Part shown: one piece after another, positions 9,085 through 21,324 of the stretch
How positions within the stretch are numbered: the first letter of the stretch is position 1
Layout of the letters: every line of letters starts with the position of its first letter
Assembly (NCBI GenBank): GCA_018057825.1
Contig: JAGPCY010000016.1
Coordinates: 62,001 to 126,000, forward strand
DNA: 64,000 nucleotides
Direction of reading: 5' to 3'
DNA from: Kofleriaceae bacterium
GTDB lineage: Bacteria; Myxococcota_A; Polyangia; Haliangiales; Haliangiaceae
Translations under genes and position numbers: made by a program
Notes under the pieces: generated by a model
What the model was told of the DNA's origin: nothing
What the model saw: the letters and a program-made list of their open reading frames with translations, nothing else
Database searches by the model: none

Positions 9085-10976
9085 CCCGCCAATCGCTCGG
9101 CCAGGCGGCCGGCGGCCCGCGTCGCCATGGCCATGATCGTCACCTGGGGGTTGACGCCCAGCGAGCTCGGCACGCTGGCGCCGTCGACGACGTAGACCCC
9201 GGGCGCGTCGTGGAGCTGGTGATCGGCGTCGACGACCGACGAGGCGGGGTCGCGGCCCATGCGCGCGGTGCCGAGCGGATGGTAGGCCGACAGCTCGAGA
9301 TCGCGGGCGTGGAGGTGGGCGGCGCGGAAGGCCTCGAGCTGATCGAGCGAGGTCAGCTCGGTGAAGCCGTGGACCGGCAGCATCACGGTGCGCGCGCCGG
9401 CGGCGAAGTACACCCGGGCCAGGAGATCGAGGCCGCGGTGCAGGCGCGCGACGTCGGCGTCGTTCAGGTGATAGGTCACGACCAGGCGGCCGCCGACGGT
9501 GCGGACCCGGCCGCGCGAGGTGTCCTCGACCATGAGGCCAAAGCTCGCGATGCGATCGAAGCGCTCGCACAGCTCGATCAGGCGCGGCCCGAGCTGCGGC
9601 ATGAGCGCGGCGGTGAACTCGAGCGGCGTGGCGGCGCCCTCGAACAGGATGCCCTCGTCGTGGAACTCCTCGATCGCCAGGCTCTGCGGTACGCCGTCCC
9701 AGCTCGCGATCACCTCGTCGAACTCGGCCAGCGCGCCACACGCCGGGTGGATCGACAGGTTGCGGCCGAGCTGGCCCGAGGCGCCGCCGAGGTGGTTGGC
9801 CTCGAGGAGCCCCGGGGTGAGGAGCGCGCCGGCCGCGACCACGACGGCGCGGGCGCGCACCGTCAACGTCCGTCCCGATCGGGCTCGCGCGACGACGCCG
9901 GCGGCCCGGCCGCCCTCGACGATGATGCGCTCGGCGCGCGCCCGGGTGAACAGCTCGGCGCCGGCCCGGAGCGCCAGGGGCACGTAGGAGACGTTGGTCG
10001 AGCGCTTGGCGTCGGTCGGGCAGCCGAAGCAGCACACGCCCTGGCCGTCGCAGCCGGGGGCGTTGCGCTGTAGCGGGGCGTGGCGGAAGCCGAGGCGCTC
10101 GCAGCCGCGGGCGATGACGCGCGCGCAGCCGCCCAGGAGCGGGGCCGGCGTCGGCGCCACACCGAGCACGCGCTCGACGCGCTCGTAGAACGGCGCCAGG
10201 TGATCGGGCGTGAACTCGGTCAGGCCGAGCTCGTCGCGCCAGTGGGTGAGGACGTGATCGGGGACGCGGTAGCAGGTGCCGGAGTTGACCGTGGTGGTGC
10301 CGCCGACCGTCATCCCGATCGGGATCGGGATCGCGACGTTGCCGATCGACATCGTCGAGCCGCCGGCGCGATACAGCTTCTGCTGCATCGCGAAGGCGCG
10401 GCCGGTGAAGTCCTGGCGCTGGAAGTAACGCCCCTCCTCGATCATGACCACCGCCAGCCCGGCCTCGGCCAGCTCGCGGGCGACGACCGCGCCGCCGGCG
10501 CCGGTGCCGATCACCACCGCGTCGACCTCGATGGCCAGGTCGCCATCGGCGGCGTCGAGATCGTGGACCCGCTCGCGCGGGTAGGGGGCGCGGGCCTCGG
10601 CGGCGCCGCGGCGGTCGTAGACGCAGCCCAGGCGGGCGTAGAGCGCCGGGTCGTCGAAGTGCGCGACCTTGAGCGGCGCGACCAGGGCGCGCAGCGCGGT
10701 GCGCCGGGCCACGTCGGCGTCGGCCCAGCCCTCGAGCAAGGTCAGGCGATCGGCCGCCGCCAGCGACGCGAACCGTCGGCCCCGGGTCACCACCGCGACG
10801 CCGTCGAGGACGGCGAGGAGCGCGGCCCAGCCGCGGCGCGCGACCTCGGGGAAGCCGGCGAAGGCCTCCTCGACCCGAGCGACGGTGGCGGCGCCGCCGG
10901 CCGGCAGGAGTCGCCCAGCCGGGAGGGCCGCCTCGGCGATCGCCGTCAGGGTCGCGCGCTGCGAGGTCGACAGCAC
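9081..10976 (-). CDS. GMC-family FAD oxidoreductase, 631 aa
   Basis: Flavoprotein of the glucose-methanol-choline family. The first ~125 residues are helical and resemble the gluconate 2-dehydrogenase subunit 3-like region often fused to such enzymes. Then come the FAD-binding VIGTGAGG (G157-G162), the substrate-side loop GGTTTVNSGTCYRVPD, a Cys cluster (GVCCFGCPTDAKRST) typical of long-chain alcohol oxidase-like members, and the C-terminal GMC signature with HPLGTARMG and the second FAD contact VVDGASVPSSLGVNP. The likely substrate is an alcohol or sterol; the specific one is unknown. GTG start at 10976. Confidence 0.88.
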   Translation of the reverse strand: MLSTSQRATLTAIAEAALPAGRLLPAGGAATVARVEEAFAGFPEVARRGWAALLAVLDGVAVVTRGRRFASLAAADRLTLLEGWADADVARRTALRALVAPLKVAHFDDPALYARLGCVYDRRGAAEARAPYPRERVHDLDAADGDLAIEVDAVVIGTGAGGAVVARELAEAGLAVVMIEEGRYFQRQDFTGRAFAMQQKLYRAGGSTMSIGNVAIPIPIGMTVGGTTTVNSGTCYRVPDHVLTHWRDELGLTEFTPDHLAPFYERVERVLGVAPTPAPLLGGCARVIARGCERLGFRHAPLQRNAPGCDGQGVCCFGCPTDAKRSTNVSYVPLALRAGAELFTRARAERIIVEGGRAAGVVARARSGRTLTVRARAVVVAAGALLTPGLLEANHLGGASGQLGRNLSIHPACGALAEFDEVIASWDGVPQSLAIEEFHDEGILFEGAATPLEFTAALMPQLGPRLIELCERFDRIASFGLMVEDTSRGRVRTVGGRLVVTYHLNDADVARLHRGLDLLARVYFAAGARTVMLPVHGFTELTSLDQLEAFRAAHLHARDLELSAYHPLGTARMGRDPASSVVDADHQLHDAPGVYVVDGASVPSSLGVNPQVTIMAMATRAAGRLAERLAG

Positions 10977-10982
10977 CCGCCG

Positions 10983-10988
10983 ACTGTA
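10983..10988 (-). promoter_or_regulatory. Putative leaderless -10 for the GMC gene
   Basis: TACAGT on the minus strand, 6 nt upstream of the GTG at 10976. No Shine-Dalgarno sequence. Confidence 0.5.
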
Positions 10989-11060
10989 GCCCGAAGGGTC
11001 GAATGGTTCAACAGGTCGCGCCCGGCGTCGACGCGCGCCGCGCAGGGGCGGCCTCCGGCG

Positions 11061-12782
11061 TCACGGCGCCGAGCGCGCGAACACGCCGTCGAGGAAGCCG
11101 TAGCTCGCGGTCACCGACGCGCCGAAGAACAGCTCGCCGGAGTCGAGCCGCACGTCGGCGCCGGCGCGCACCGACGACGCCCGGTTGAGGATCCAGGTCC
11201 AGCCGACCGTGCCGCCGACCGAGGCCCCGAGCTCGGTGTCCTCGGAGTCGTCGTCGGAGGCGGCCAGGGCGGCGGCGACGTCGAGGGCGCCGACCAGCTC
11301 GCCGCGATCGGCGTGGACGAAGGTCCGCCAGCGCGCGGTCGCGCCGACCCGCCATGGCGCCGGCACGCCGTCGTCGGCCAGGATGCGATAGCGGGCATCG
11401 AGGGTGGCGACCGCGTCGGAGACGTCGCTCAACTGCCGGGCCGCGGTGGCGGTGGCCAGGACCAGCTCGGTCCGGCCCTCGGGCACCATCGGCTCGTCCT
11501 CGCGCATCAGGTACTCCTCGGCGATCTGCAGGTTGACGTCGACGCCGGCGGGTCGGCGATCGAAGCTCGGGTCGCGCAACACCTCGAGGATCGTGAAGGT
11601 GGTGGCGGCGTCGGGCTCGCCGAGCAAGACCCCGGCGTCGCGCAGGATCGCGACGGTGGCGGTGAGCTGGCGGAAGCCGGTGCGATCGCGCCGGGTCTCC
11701 CACCACGCCGACTGCAGGCGGGCCGCCAGGCCGTCGTCGATCGGCCGACCCAGGGCCCGGGCCCGCTCGAGCTGGCGCGCCAGGTGACGGACCCGCAGCC
11801 GCGGCCCGACGTCGATCGTGCGGCCGTAGCCGACGCCCAGGGCGACGCCCAGGTCGGCGGCGGTGCGGACGTCCTTGGTCGCCTCGTCCATGTCGCGCTC
11901 GACCGCCAGGTACTGGACGCGCGCGGCGACGCCGCCGCGGCCGAGGCCGTAGACCCCCGGGCCCGCGTAGGCGCGGAACTGTCCGCCGCCCTCGAGCTCG
12001 ACGATCGTCGCCCGCGACGTCGCCGGCCCCTCGGGGTCGAGCAGGCCGGCGATCACCCGGACGTCGCCGTGGGCGCCCCACGCGGTGCGGTCGCGATCGA
12101 TAAAGCGATCGTAGCGGCCGCGGACGTCGAGATCGAAGGCGGTGCGCTCGCGGACGCTGTCGTAGGACAGGGCCGCGGCGCCGATCGCGAAGGTCAGGCG
12201 CTCGTGCTGGGCGAGCACGCCCTCGGCGAAGCGCGCCTCGCTGGGCGCGGCCGGCCGCTCGAGCAGACCGACCAGCGTCGCGCCCTCGCCGGGCGGCGGT
12301 CCAGCCTCGGTCGGCGGATCACCGGTCGCGACGGTCGGCCCGGGGTCGGGTCGATCCGGCGTCGGATCCGGCGGCGGCGGCGGTGGCGGCGGTGGCGGCG
12401 CGGCGCTGACCCCGAGCTTGGTCAGCGCCTTCTTGGCCAGGTCGCGCTGGGTCCGGTCGCGCGAGGCGTCGGCGGCGATCTTCTCGAGGGTCGGCACCGC
12501 GGCCTTGTCGCCGAGCGCGCCCAGCCCCTCGATCGCGATCTCGCCGATCATGTCGAAGGCCTCGGCGTCGGCCAGCTTGATCAGGACCGGCACCGCGCGC
12601 TTGTCGCCGCTGGCGGCCAGCTTGCGCGCGGCGTCGCGGCGCTGCTCCTTCCAGGTCGGGCGATCGACGCCGGCCGGCTGCTTCTCGATCACGGTGATGA
12701 GGGCGGGGACGTCGGCCGGCTGGGCCACGGCCGGCGCGGCCGCGGCGAGCACCGCGGCGAGCGGCAACGCGAGGCGGCGCAT
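11061..12782 (-). CDS. Exported HEAT-repeat protein with beta-rich C-terminal region, 573 aa
   Basis: A signal peptide (MRRLALPLAAVLAAAAPAVA, cleavage after AVA) is followed by about 100 residues of HEAT-like helical repeats (AVPVLIKLADAEAFDMIGE, AVPTLEKIA), then a long Pro-rich linker (about 125-160). The large C-terminal part (about 170-573) alternates polar and hydrophobic residues and ends in aromatic/Gly-rich strands (ASVTASYGFLDGVF), consistent with an outer-membrane beta-barrel or surface beta domain. Its ATG overlaps the TGA of the lipoprotein gene 12782-13144 (TGATG), so the two are co-translated. Function unknown. Confidence 0.65.
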   Translation of the reverse strand: MRRLALPLAAVLAAAAPAVAQPADVPALITVIEKQPAGVDRPTWKEQRRDAARKLAASGDKRAVPVLIKLADAEAFDMIGEIAIEGLGALGDKAAVPTLEKIAADASRDRTQRDLAKKALTKLGVSAAPPPPPPPPPPDPTPDRPDPGPTVATGDPPTEAGPPPGEGATLVGLLERPAAPSEARFAEGVLAQHERLTFAIGAAALSYDSVRERTAFDLDVRGRYDRFIDRDRTAWGAHGDVRVIAGLLDPEGPATSRATIVELEGGGQFRAYAGPGVYGLGRGGVAARVQYLAVERDMDEATKDVRTAADLGVALGVGYGRTIDVGPRLRVRHLARQLERARALGRPIDDGLAARLQSAWWETRRDRTGFRQLTATVAILRDAGVLLGEPDAATTFTILEVLRDPSFDRRPAGVDVNLQIAEEYLMREDEPMVPEGRTELVLATATAARQLSDVSDAVATLDARYRILADDGVPAPWRVGATARWRTFVHADRGELVGALDVAAALAASDDDSEDTELGASVGGTVGWTWILNRASSVRAGADVRLDSGELFFGASVTASYGFLDGVFARSAP

Positions 12783-13144
12783 CACCGATCTCCGTAGTCG
12801 AAGCACGCCGGGCGGGCGTAGGGGTGGGGCGACCCAGGCGCGAGCAGCTCGTCGCAGGTCGAGCTGGCGATGCACGCCATCACGATCGTGGCGCGCTCGG
12901 TCGACATCGACTCGAGCTCGCCGACGCAGCGACCCCAGTCGAGGTCGCCGTCCTCGGCGCCGTCGAGCGGATAGCTGCCGCACTCGACCAGGCGCCAGCA
13001 CGCGCCTTCGGCGGTGCGGGCGCTGTCGGCGCAGCCGGCCAGGGTGCCACCCGACGCGCAGGACCCGCGCGCTCCGTCCACATCCTCGGTGTCGTCACAC
13101 GCGCCCGCCGCCAGGGCGGCGAGCAAGACCAGGGTACATCGCAT
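12782..13144 (-). CDS. Small Cys-rich lipoprotein, 120 aa
   Basis: MRCTLVLLAALAAGAC is a lipoprotein signal with a lipobox Cys at about 16, followed by an acidic stretch (DDTEDVDG). The mature part has about eight more Cys spaced through a short sequence (GSCASGG, GCAD, ACWRLVECG, RCV, ACIASSTC, ACFD), suggesting a disulfide-stabilised periplasmic or surface domain. It is the first gene of a two-gene unit with the HEAT-repeat protein. Family unknown. A TACACT hexamer 7 nt upstream supports the start. Confidence 0.65.
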   Translation of the reverse strand: MRCTLVLLAALAAGACDDTEDVDGARGSCASGGTLAGCADSARTAEGACWRLVECGSYPLDGAEDGDLDWGRCVGELESMSTERATIVMACIASSTCDELLAPGSPHPYARPACFDYGDR

Positions 13145-13151
13145 CGCCGGC

Positions 13152-13157
13152 AGTGTA
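13152..13157 (-). promoter_or_regulatory. Putative leaderless -10 for 12782-13144
   Basis: TACACT on the minus strand, 7 nt upstream of the ATG at 13144. Confidence 0.45.
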
Positions 13158-13272
13158 TCGCGCCCGGCGCCGCGCGCCGTGGCCGGGTCCGTACAAACTC
13201 CTGCCCCCTCGAGGTCCGGAACCCACCGTCAAACACCGGGGCCTAGAACTCCGGGCGGATTGGTTCACGCGC

Positions 13273-13289
13273 GGGGTTCCGGAAACCCC
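13273..13289. terminator. Perfect hairpin downstream of the Fe-S oxidoreductase gene
   Basis: GGGGTT-CCGGA-AACCCC forms a 6-bp stem with a 5-nt loop, 50 bp beyond the stop codon of the minus-strand gene 13339-15480. No U-run follows on either strand, so intrinsic termination is uncertain. Confidence 0.3.
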
Positions 13290-13338
13290 TCCGGCGAACA
13301 CTCCGCCCCGCGCGCTACGCACTGGGTTCTCAGGAAAA

Positions 13339-15480
<2,142 letters not shown>

Positions 15481-15602
15481 GCGGGCCTCGGTGCGCGGTG
15501 TAACACGGGCCCTCGCTGGCTGTCTCGCCGTCGGTGAGGGCGATCGCCTCGGGCGGTCGCGGCGCGAGAAGCCGGCTCAGGACCCGGGGCTGCCCGGCTC
15601 CG

Positions 15603-17082
15603 TCAGGTCGCGACCACTTCGTCGCGCAGGAAGTCGCGCTTCTTGCCGGCGATCCCGCAGGCGATCCGCGCCGCGTTCCACGCCACGGCCAGCTCGCCGT
15701 CCTGTCCCAGGGTCGGCAGCACCTGGCTCGAGCACAGGGTCAGGTTCTTGACCCCGGTGGCGTAGGGCGCGGCGGCCAGGGACCCGGTGTCGGGCAGGCC
15801 GGCGCGCCAGATCGCCGGCGGCGTCGACGGGCCGGTCCGCGGGGGTTCGTAGCCCGCTCGGCCGCCCGGCACCACCGGGTCCAGGCCGTCGTAGGGCGAG
15901 TGCATCACGATCAGGTGCTGGTGGGCGAAGGGCACGATGGTCTCGAGGTGCTCGAGCACGCGCAAGCGGACCTCGGCCAGGCGCGCCGGCGCGGGCGCGG
16001 TCGGCCCGTCGGCGGCGGCGATCGCGGTCGCGGTCAGGACCACCCGCCCCTGATCGTCGGCCTCGCCGACGTGGACGGTCAGGCCGTTGCCGTCGGTCAG
16101 CGGTCGCTCGGTGTCGGCCACCGCCAGGACCGTCGCCGCCATGCCCTCGGGCACCGCCGCCGCGTCGATGACCAGGTTGATCGCGTAGTGCCAGCCGGCG
16201 ACGGTGGCGGCCTCGGCCAGCTCGACCACCCGGCGCGGCGGCTTGGCGCCCAGGAGCGGGACCAGCTCGCCGACCGGCAGCGCCGACACCACCTGACCGG
16301 CGCCCAGCTCCTCGCCGGTGGCCAGCCGCACCGCGGTCAGCTTGGTCCAGCCCGCGACCAGCTCGGCGGCGACCCCGACCCGGAGCTCGCCGCCGGCCGC
16401 AGTCAGCTTCTCGATCAACAGCTCGCGCAGGCCGGTGCCGTCGCCGCGCAGCCCGGGCGCGCCGGCCCGCCACAGCTCGAGGGCGTGGGCCACCGCCAGC
16501 GGCGGCGTCGCCAGCGCGCGATCGCCCAGGGCGGTCGGCAGGCCGGTGAGCACCGCGGCCGGGCCCGGCGTCGCCGTCGCCTCGGTCCACCACGCCGCCG
16601 CGACCTCGGCGGCGCGGGTCGCCTGCTTGACCGCGTCGCGCCGCTCGAAGAACCCGACGCCGGGGAACGCGCCGTCGCTGGTCACCAGGCTCGCGGTCAG
16701 CTTGGCGATGTCGGCCGCGCGGTCCCAGGCCGCCAGCACGCCGTCGGTCGCGCCCGGCAGCTCGCGCATCCACTCCTTGGCCTGGCCCGCGGCCTCGGCG
16801 ACCAGATCGAGGCGCAGGTCGGGGCCGACGAGCTGGGTCGTGACCCGGCCGTCGCGGACCCGGCGCTTGAGCGCGTGATCGAGGCCGAGGTCGCGGATCA
16901 CCCGCGCGCTGGCGCCGCCGCCGCGGCCCGGCAGGATCGGCGCGGCGGTCGGCAGCCGCAGCGCGCCCAGGGCGTAGCGCGCCGGGCGGGTCTCGTCGGC
17001 CAGGACCAACGTGCGCAGGCCGCGGCGCGCGCACAGCGCGGCGCACGCCAGCCCCGGCGTCGCGTCGCCGAGGACGATCAGG

Positions 17083-17102
<20 letters not shown>
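15603..17102 (-). CDS. FAD-dependent oxidoreductase, phytoene desaturase-like, 499 aa
   Basis: Starts with a Rossmann beta-alpha-beta fold (SYDLIVLGDATPGLACAAL) and ends with a second FAD contact region (GVKNLTLCSSQVLPTLGQDGE), the layout of phytoene-dehydrogenase/amine-oxidase-like flavoproteins. The dinucleotide motif is unusual: the standard GxGxxG reads G-D-A-T-P-G, so the second Gly is Ala. The reaction is unknown. The GTG at 17102 lies inside the end of purN (20 bp overlap in another frame), so expression is coupled to purine genes. The frame is open further upstream, but that part is only the antiphase of purN. Confidence 0.75.
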
Positions 17103-18755
<1,653 letters not shown>

Positions 18756-18825
18756 CGCCCGCGGATGTCGCACAAAAAGCCCCGCCCGGGTAGCGGCCGG
18801 CCACAAAAGCCAGGCCCCCGGCGTT

Positions 18826-18854
18826 TTGACAGCGCCGCGCCGTCGTCCCATGAT
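18826..18854 (+). promoter_or_regulatory. Putative sigma70-type promoter for a leaderless glycosyltransferase mRNA
   Basis: A perfect -35 box TTGACA (18826-18831), a 17-nt spacer, and CATGAT (18849-18854) as the -10. The predicted transcription start falls on or next to the GTG at 18861, and there is no Shine-Dalgarno sequence. This is the clearest two-box promoter in the window. Confidence 0.6.
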
Positions 18855-18860
18855 CGCGGC

Positions 18861-19520
18861 GTGGCTCGGCTGCGACTCGATCTGGTGGTTCCGGCTCACG
18901 ACGCCGCGGCCACCTTGCCCTCGATCCTCGATCGCGCGGGTCTCCGGGAGCTGCGGACCTTGGTCGTGGTCGATCGGGCCTCGACCGACGACACCACGGG
19001 CCGGGCCCGCGATCTCGGCGCGGTCGTCTTGCGCGAGCCGACCGGCGGCTACGGCGCGGCCTGTCTGCGCGCGCTCACGTACCTGAACGAGCAGCTCGAG
19101 CCGCCCGAGGTCGTGGCCTTCGCCCCGGGCGACGCCGCCCTCGACGCCACCGCCCTGGCCCGGCTCCTCGATCCGATCGCCGCCGGCGACGCCGAGCTGG
19201 TGATCGCCGGGCGCCCCGGCGCGCGCCTGCGCGATCGCGCGGTCGGTCAGCTCATCGACACGGTCTACGGCCATCGCTTCGTTCGGCCCGGGCCGATCCG
19301 CGCGATCCGGTTCCCGGCCCTGGTCGCCCTGGGCATGAGCGACCGCGGCGACGGCTGGGACGTCGAGATGCTGGTCCGAGCCCTGCGCCTCGGCGTCGGG
19401 ATCGTCGAGGTCGATCTCGGCCTCGGCGGCACGCCGGCCGGCGTCCGCGGCGTCCGCGCCGCCTGCGCCGCGGGCGGCCGTTCGCTGTTTCACATCCTGC
19501 GCCATGCCACCGTGCGCTGA
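18861..19520 (+). CDS. Glycosyltransferase family 2-like protein, 219 aa
   Basis: GT-A fold start [19 protein letters not shown] with [11 protein letters not shown], the nucleotide-sugar contact (D-x-S-x-D variant), then [20 protein letters not shown], which matches the GxGxA segment of dolichol-phosphate sugar transferases. A metal-binding-like FAPGDAALD stands where DxD-type motifs are usual but reads GDA, so metal binding may be altered. No membrane segment, so the enzyme is probably cytoplasmic or peripheral. The next gene, a cyclic-nucleotide-binding regulator, starts 10 bp downstream and is probably co-transcribed. Donor and acceptor unknown. Confidence 0.75.
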   Translation: MARLRLDLVVPAHDAAATLPSILDRAGLRELRTLVVVDRASTDDTTGRARDLGAVVLREPTGGYGAACLRALTYLNEQLEPPEVVAFAPGDAALDATALARLLDPIAAGDAELVIAGRPGARLRDRAVGQLIDTVYGHRFVRPGPIRAIRFPALVALGMSDRGDGWDVEMLVRALRLGVGIVEVDLGLGGTPAGVRGVRAACAAGGRSLFHILRHATVR

Positions 19521-19529
19521 GGAGGCGAC

Positions 19530-20201
19530 GTGCCCGAGAACCTGATCGAACGCTTCGCGCGCGACTACCCGGCCGGCGAGGTGCTGTTCCGCGAGGGCGA
19601 TCGCGGCCAGCAGATGTTCGTCGTGCAGGCCGGCTCGGTCGAGATCCGCCGCCGGGTCGGCGACTCCGAGCGGATCGTCGCGGTCGTGCCGCCCGGCGAG
19701 TTCTTCGGCGAGATGGCGATCCTGAACGGCCGGCCGCGCTCGGCCACGGCGATCGTCCGCGAGCCCGCGCGCCTGCTGGTGATCGAGAGCCGGACCTTCG
19801 AGGCGATGCTGCGCGGCCGCGTCGAGATCGCGGTGCGGATGATCAAGGCGCTGGCCGGCCGGCTCGAGAAGGCCAACCAGCAGATCGAGCTTCTGCTCCT
19901 GCCCAACGCCAACCACCGCGTCGTGCAGTGCCTGCGCCAGATGGCCGACGAGCAGCTCGCCGCCGGTGGCGCCCACGACGCCGCGGTCCACCTGCCGATC
20001 CGCGTCGACGAGCTGGCGACCCGGGTCGCCCTCACCACCCCCGAGGTCGCCGACGTCCTCAACCGCCTGGCCTCGGCCCAGCTCGTCATGACCGCCACCG
20101 ACGCCGGCCTCGATGGCTACGGCCTCGTCATCCCCGAGGTCGGTCGGCTCATCGACTTCCTCGAGTTCCTCGAGCTCCGCGAACGCTTCCCCGGCCACTG
20201 A
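19530..20201 (+). CDS. Crp/Fnr-type cyclic-nucleotide-binding regulator, 223 aa
   Basis: N-terminal cNMP-binding domain (about 1-115) with [24 protein letters not shown] and the phosphate-binding cassette region [18 protein letters not shown], where the Arg after the cassette is kept. A long dimer helix follows ([20 protein letters not shown]). The C-terminal part (about 145-200) has a winged-helix look ([23 protein letters not shown]), suggesting DNA binding, though the fit to the Crp HTH is moderate. The GTG start has a strong GGAGG. A hexanucleotide tract follows the stop after 7 bp. Confidence 0.82.
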   Translation: MPENLIERFARDYPAGEVLFREGDRGQQMFVVQAGSVEIRRRVGDSERIVAVVPPGEFFGEMAILNGRPRSATAIVREPARLLVIESRTFEAMLRGRVEIAVRMIKALAGRLEKANQQIELLLLPNANHRVVQCLRQMADEQLAAGGAHDAAVHLPIRVDELATRVALTTPEVADVLNRLASAQLVMTATDAGLDGYGLVIPEVGRLIDFLEFLELRERFPGH

Positions 20202-20208
20202 GCCCGTC

Positions 20209-20383
20209 CGAGACGAGACCGAGACCGAACCCGAGTCCGAGTCCGAGTCCGAGACCGAGACCGAGACCGAGTCCGAGACCGAGACCGAGTCCGAGCCCGA
20301 ATCCGAGACCGAATCCGAGTCCGAGTCCGAGTCCGAGTCCGAGCCCGAGCCCGAGTCCGAGCCCGAGTCCGAGTCCGAGTCCA
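20209..20383. repeat. Hexanucleotide tract 3 (GAGACC/GAGTCC)
   Basis: About 29 imperfect hexamers, GAGACC on the left grading into GAGTCC and GAGCCC on the right. It starts 7 bp after the stop of the plus-strand regulator gene and joins directly to hairpin element copy A. Confidence 0.92.
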
Positions 20384-20538
20384 GGGGGAGGGGTTTGCTG
20401 GTGCTCACCACCCTCCGTGGTGCATGCAGACAGCGGCTGAACGCCGGTGCTCACGCCCAACCACCACCGGTGAGATCACCGACGACCCTCCCGCGATCCG
20501 GACGTTATGGGAGGGGGGCCCCAGCGAATGCTGGGGGG
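20384..20538. repeat. Hairpin element copy A
   Basis: Serial hairpins: CACCAC-CCTCC-GTGGTG (20406-20422); CGGC/GCCG around TGAAC; CGGTG/CACCG around AGAT; CCCTCCC/GGGAGGG closing a 16-nt loop; and CCCCAGC-GAAT-GCTGGGG (20519-20536). A second copy follows in tandem with an offset of 149-150 bp and is nearly identical apart from one inserted C and a different last stem. Unlike copies B and C it lacks the final GGAGGGTTTTT hairpin: GGAGGG is followed by TTTGCTGG, which begins the next copy. Confidence 0.85.
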
Positions 20539-20539
20539 A

Positions 20540-20716
20540 GGGTTTGCTGGTGCTCACCACCCTCCGTGGTGCATGCAGACAGCGGCTGAACGCCGGTGCT
20601 CACGCCCCAACCACCACCGGTGAGATCACCGACGACCCTCCCGCGATCCGGACGTTATGGGAGGGGGGCCCCGTCCGCTCCGCGGACGGGGGGAGGGTTT
20701 TTTCGAAAAACCCTCC
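20540..20716. repeat. Hairpin element copy B
   Basis: Tandem repeat of copy A. The sixth stem is CCCCGTCCGC-TCC-GCGGACGGGG (20669-20691), a 10-bp perfect hairpin replacing the CCCCAGC/GCTGGGG stem of copies A and C. Different sequence with the same pairing argues that structure is being kept. It ends with the GGAGGGTTTTT/AAAAACCCTCC hairpin. Confidence 0.85.
20692..20716. terminator. Bidirectional terminator-like hairpin of element copy B
   Basis: Perfect 11-bp stem GGAGGGTTTTT / AAAAACCCTCC with a TCG loop. The T-run is inside the stem rather than after it, so it is not a textbook intrinsic terminator. By symmetry it could act on transcripts from either side. Confidence 0.45.
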
Positions 20717-20729
20717 AAATACTACGCAA

Positions 20730-20768
20730 GGGCATTTTCGAGAAACCTTCCGGTTTCTCGAAAAGCCC
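20730..20768 (-). terminator. Long hairpin abutting the pseudo-receiver stop codon
   Basis: A 17-bp stem with a single bulged A and a 4-nt TTCC loop, built from GGGC, TTTTCGAGAAACC and its complement. It lies directly after the stop codon of the minus-strand gene 20769-21080. It probably marks the 3' end of that mRNA, as a terminator or exonuclease barrier. Confidence 0.5.
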
Positions 20769-21080
20769 CTACGCCGCCGCGACGCCGTCGCGGATCTCGC
20801 AGAGCTTCCGGACCAGTCGCGGCAGGTCGTCGTTCTTGCCGTAGATCACGGTCTCGAGCTCGGGGGCCATCTGGCTGAGCTGCTGGGTGAGGGCGGTCGA
20901 GCTGGTGCCGGTCAGGAGCGTCGGGATCACCGCGGCGATGAACGACCCTTCCCAGATCTCGCGGACCGCGGCCGTGGCCGAGGCCGCCTGCACGACCCGG
21001 AACCCCTCGGCGTCGAGGGCCCGGCTGATCTCCTCACGCTCGCTCTCGATTTCGTTGATGATGAGGATAGACGCAGACAT
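20769..21080 (-). CDS. Stand-alone pseudo-receiver domain protein, 103 aa
   Basis: Fold and length match a CheY-like receiver: SILIINEIESEREEISRALDAEGFRVVQAAS matches beta1-alpha1-beta2. The acidic pocket (usually DD) is N-E, and the phospho-accepting Asp at the end of beta3 is missing (FIAAVIPTLLTG). Phosphorylation by a histidine kinase is therefore unlikely; such domains usually act as protein-interaction modules. No output domain. The start ATG at 21080 has GAGG about 6 nt upstream. The gene is divergent from accD. Confidence 0.7.
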   Translation of the reverse strand: MSASILIINEIESEREEISRALDAEGFRVVQAASATAAVREIWEGSFIAAVIPTLLTGTSSTALTQQLSQMAPELETVIYGKNDDLPRLVRKLCEIRDGVAAA

Positions 21081-21286
21081 CGCAAACCTCGCGAGGGCGT
21101 ACCGGGCCAGGCAAACGTCACGGACGGCTGGCGGAGCGCCCGAGTGGCCGTTACGTAGCAGACTCGGCGAGAATCTGCGAGCCGTTTGGGGCTCATCGCG
21201 GCGCAGCGGCGCCAATACCTCGGGATTGTCGGGGGTTGCACGCAGAACCGGGGGGCGATGATCTCGCGGTGGGGCGGCCAGCCCGC

Positions 21287-21315
21287 TTGCGGTGGCCACC
21301 GGGTTTGGGTATCTA
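21287..21315 (+). promoter_or_regulatory. Weak candidate promoter for accD
   Basis: TTGCGG, a 17-nt spacer and TATCTA; the -10 ends 9 nt before the ATG at 21325. The -10 match is poor at its last positions. Confidence 0.3.
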
Positions 21316-21324
21316 CGCCGTCCC

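Noticed and set aside
18756-18860. Purine riboswitch upstream of purM
   Set aside because: The 105-bp gap shows a plus-strand promoter but no recognisable purine or other aptamer on the minus strand.
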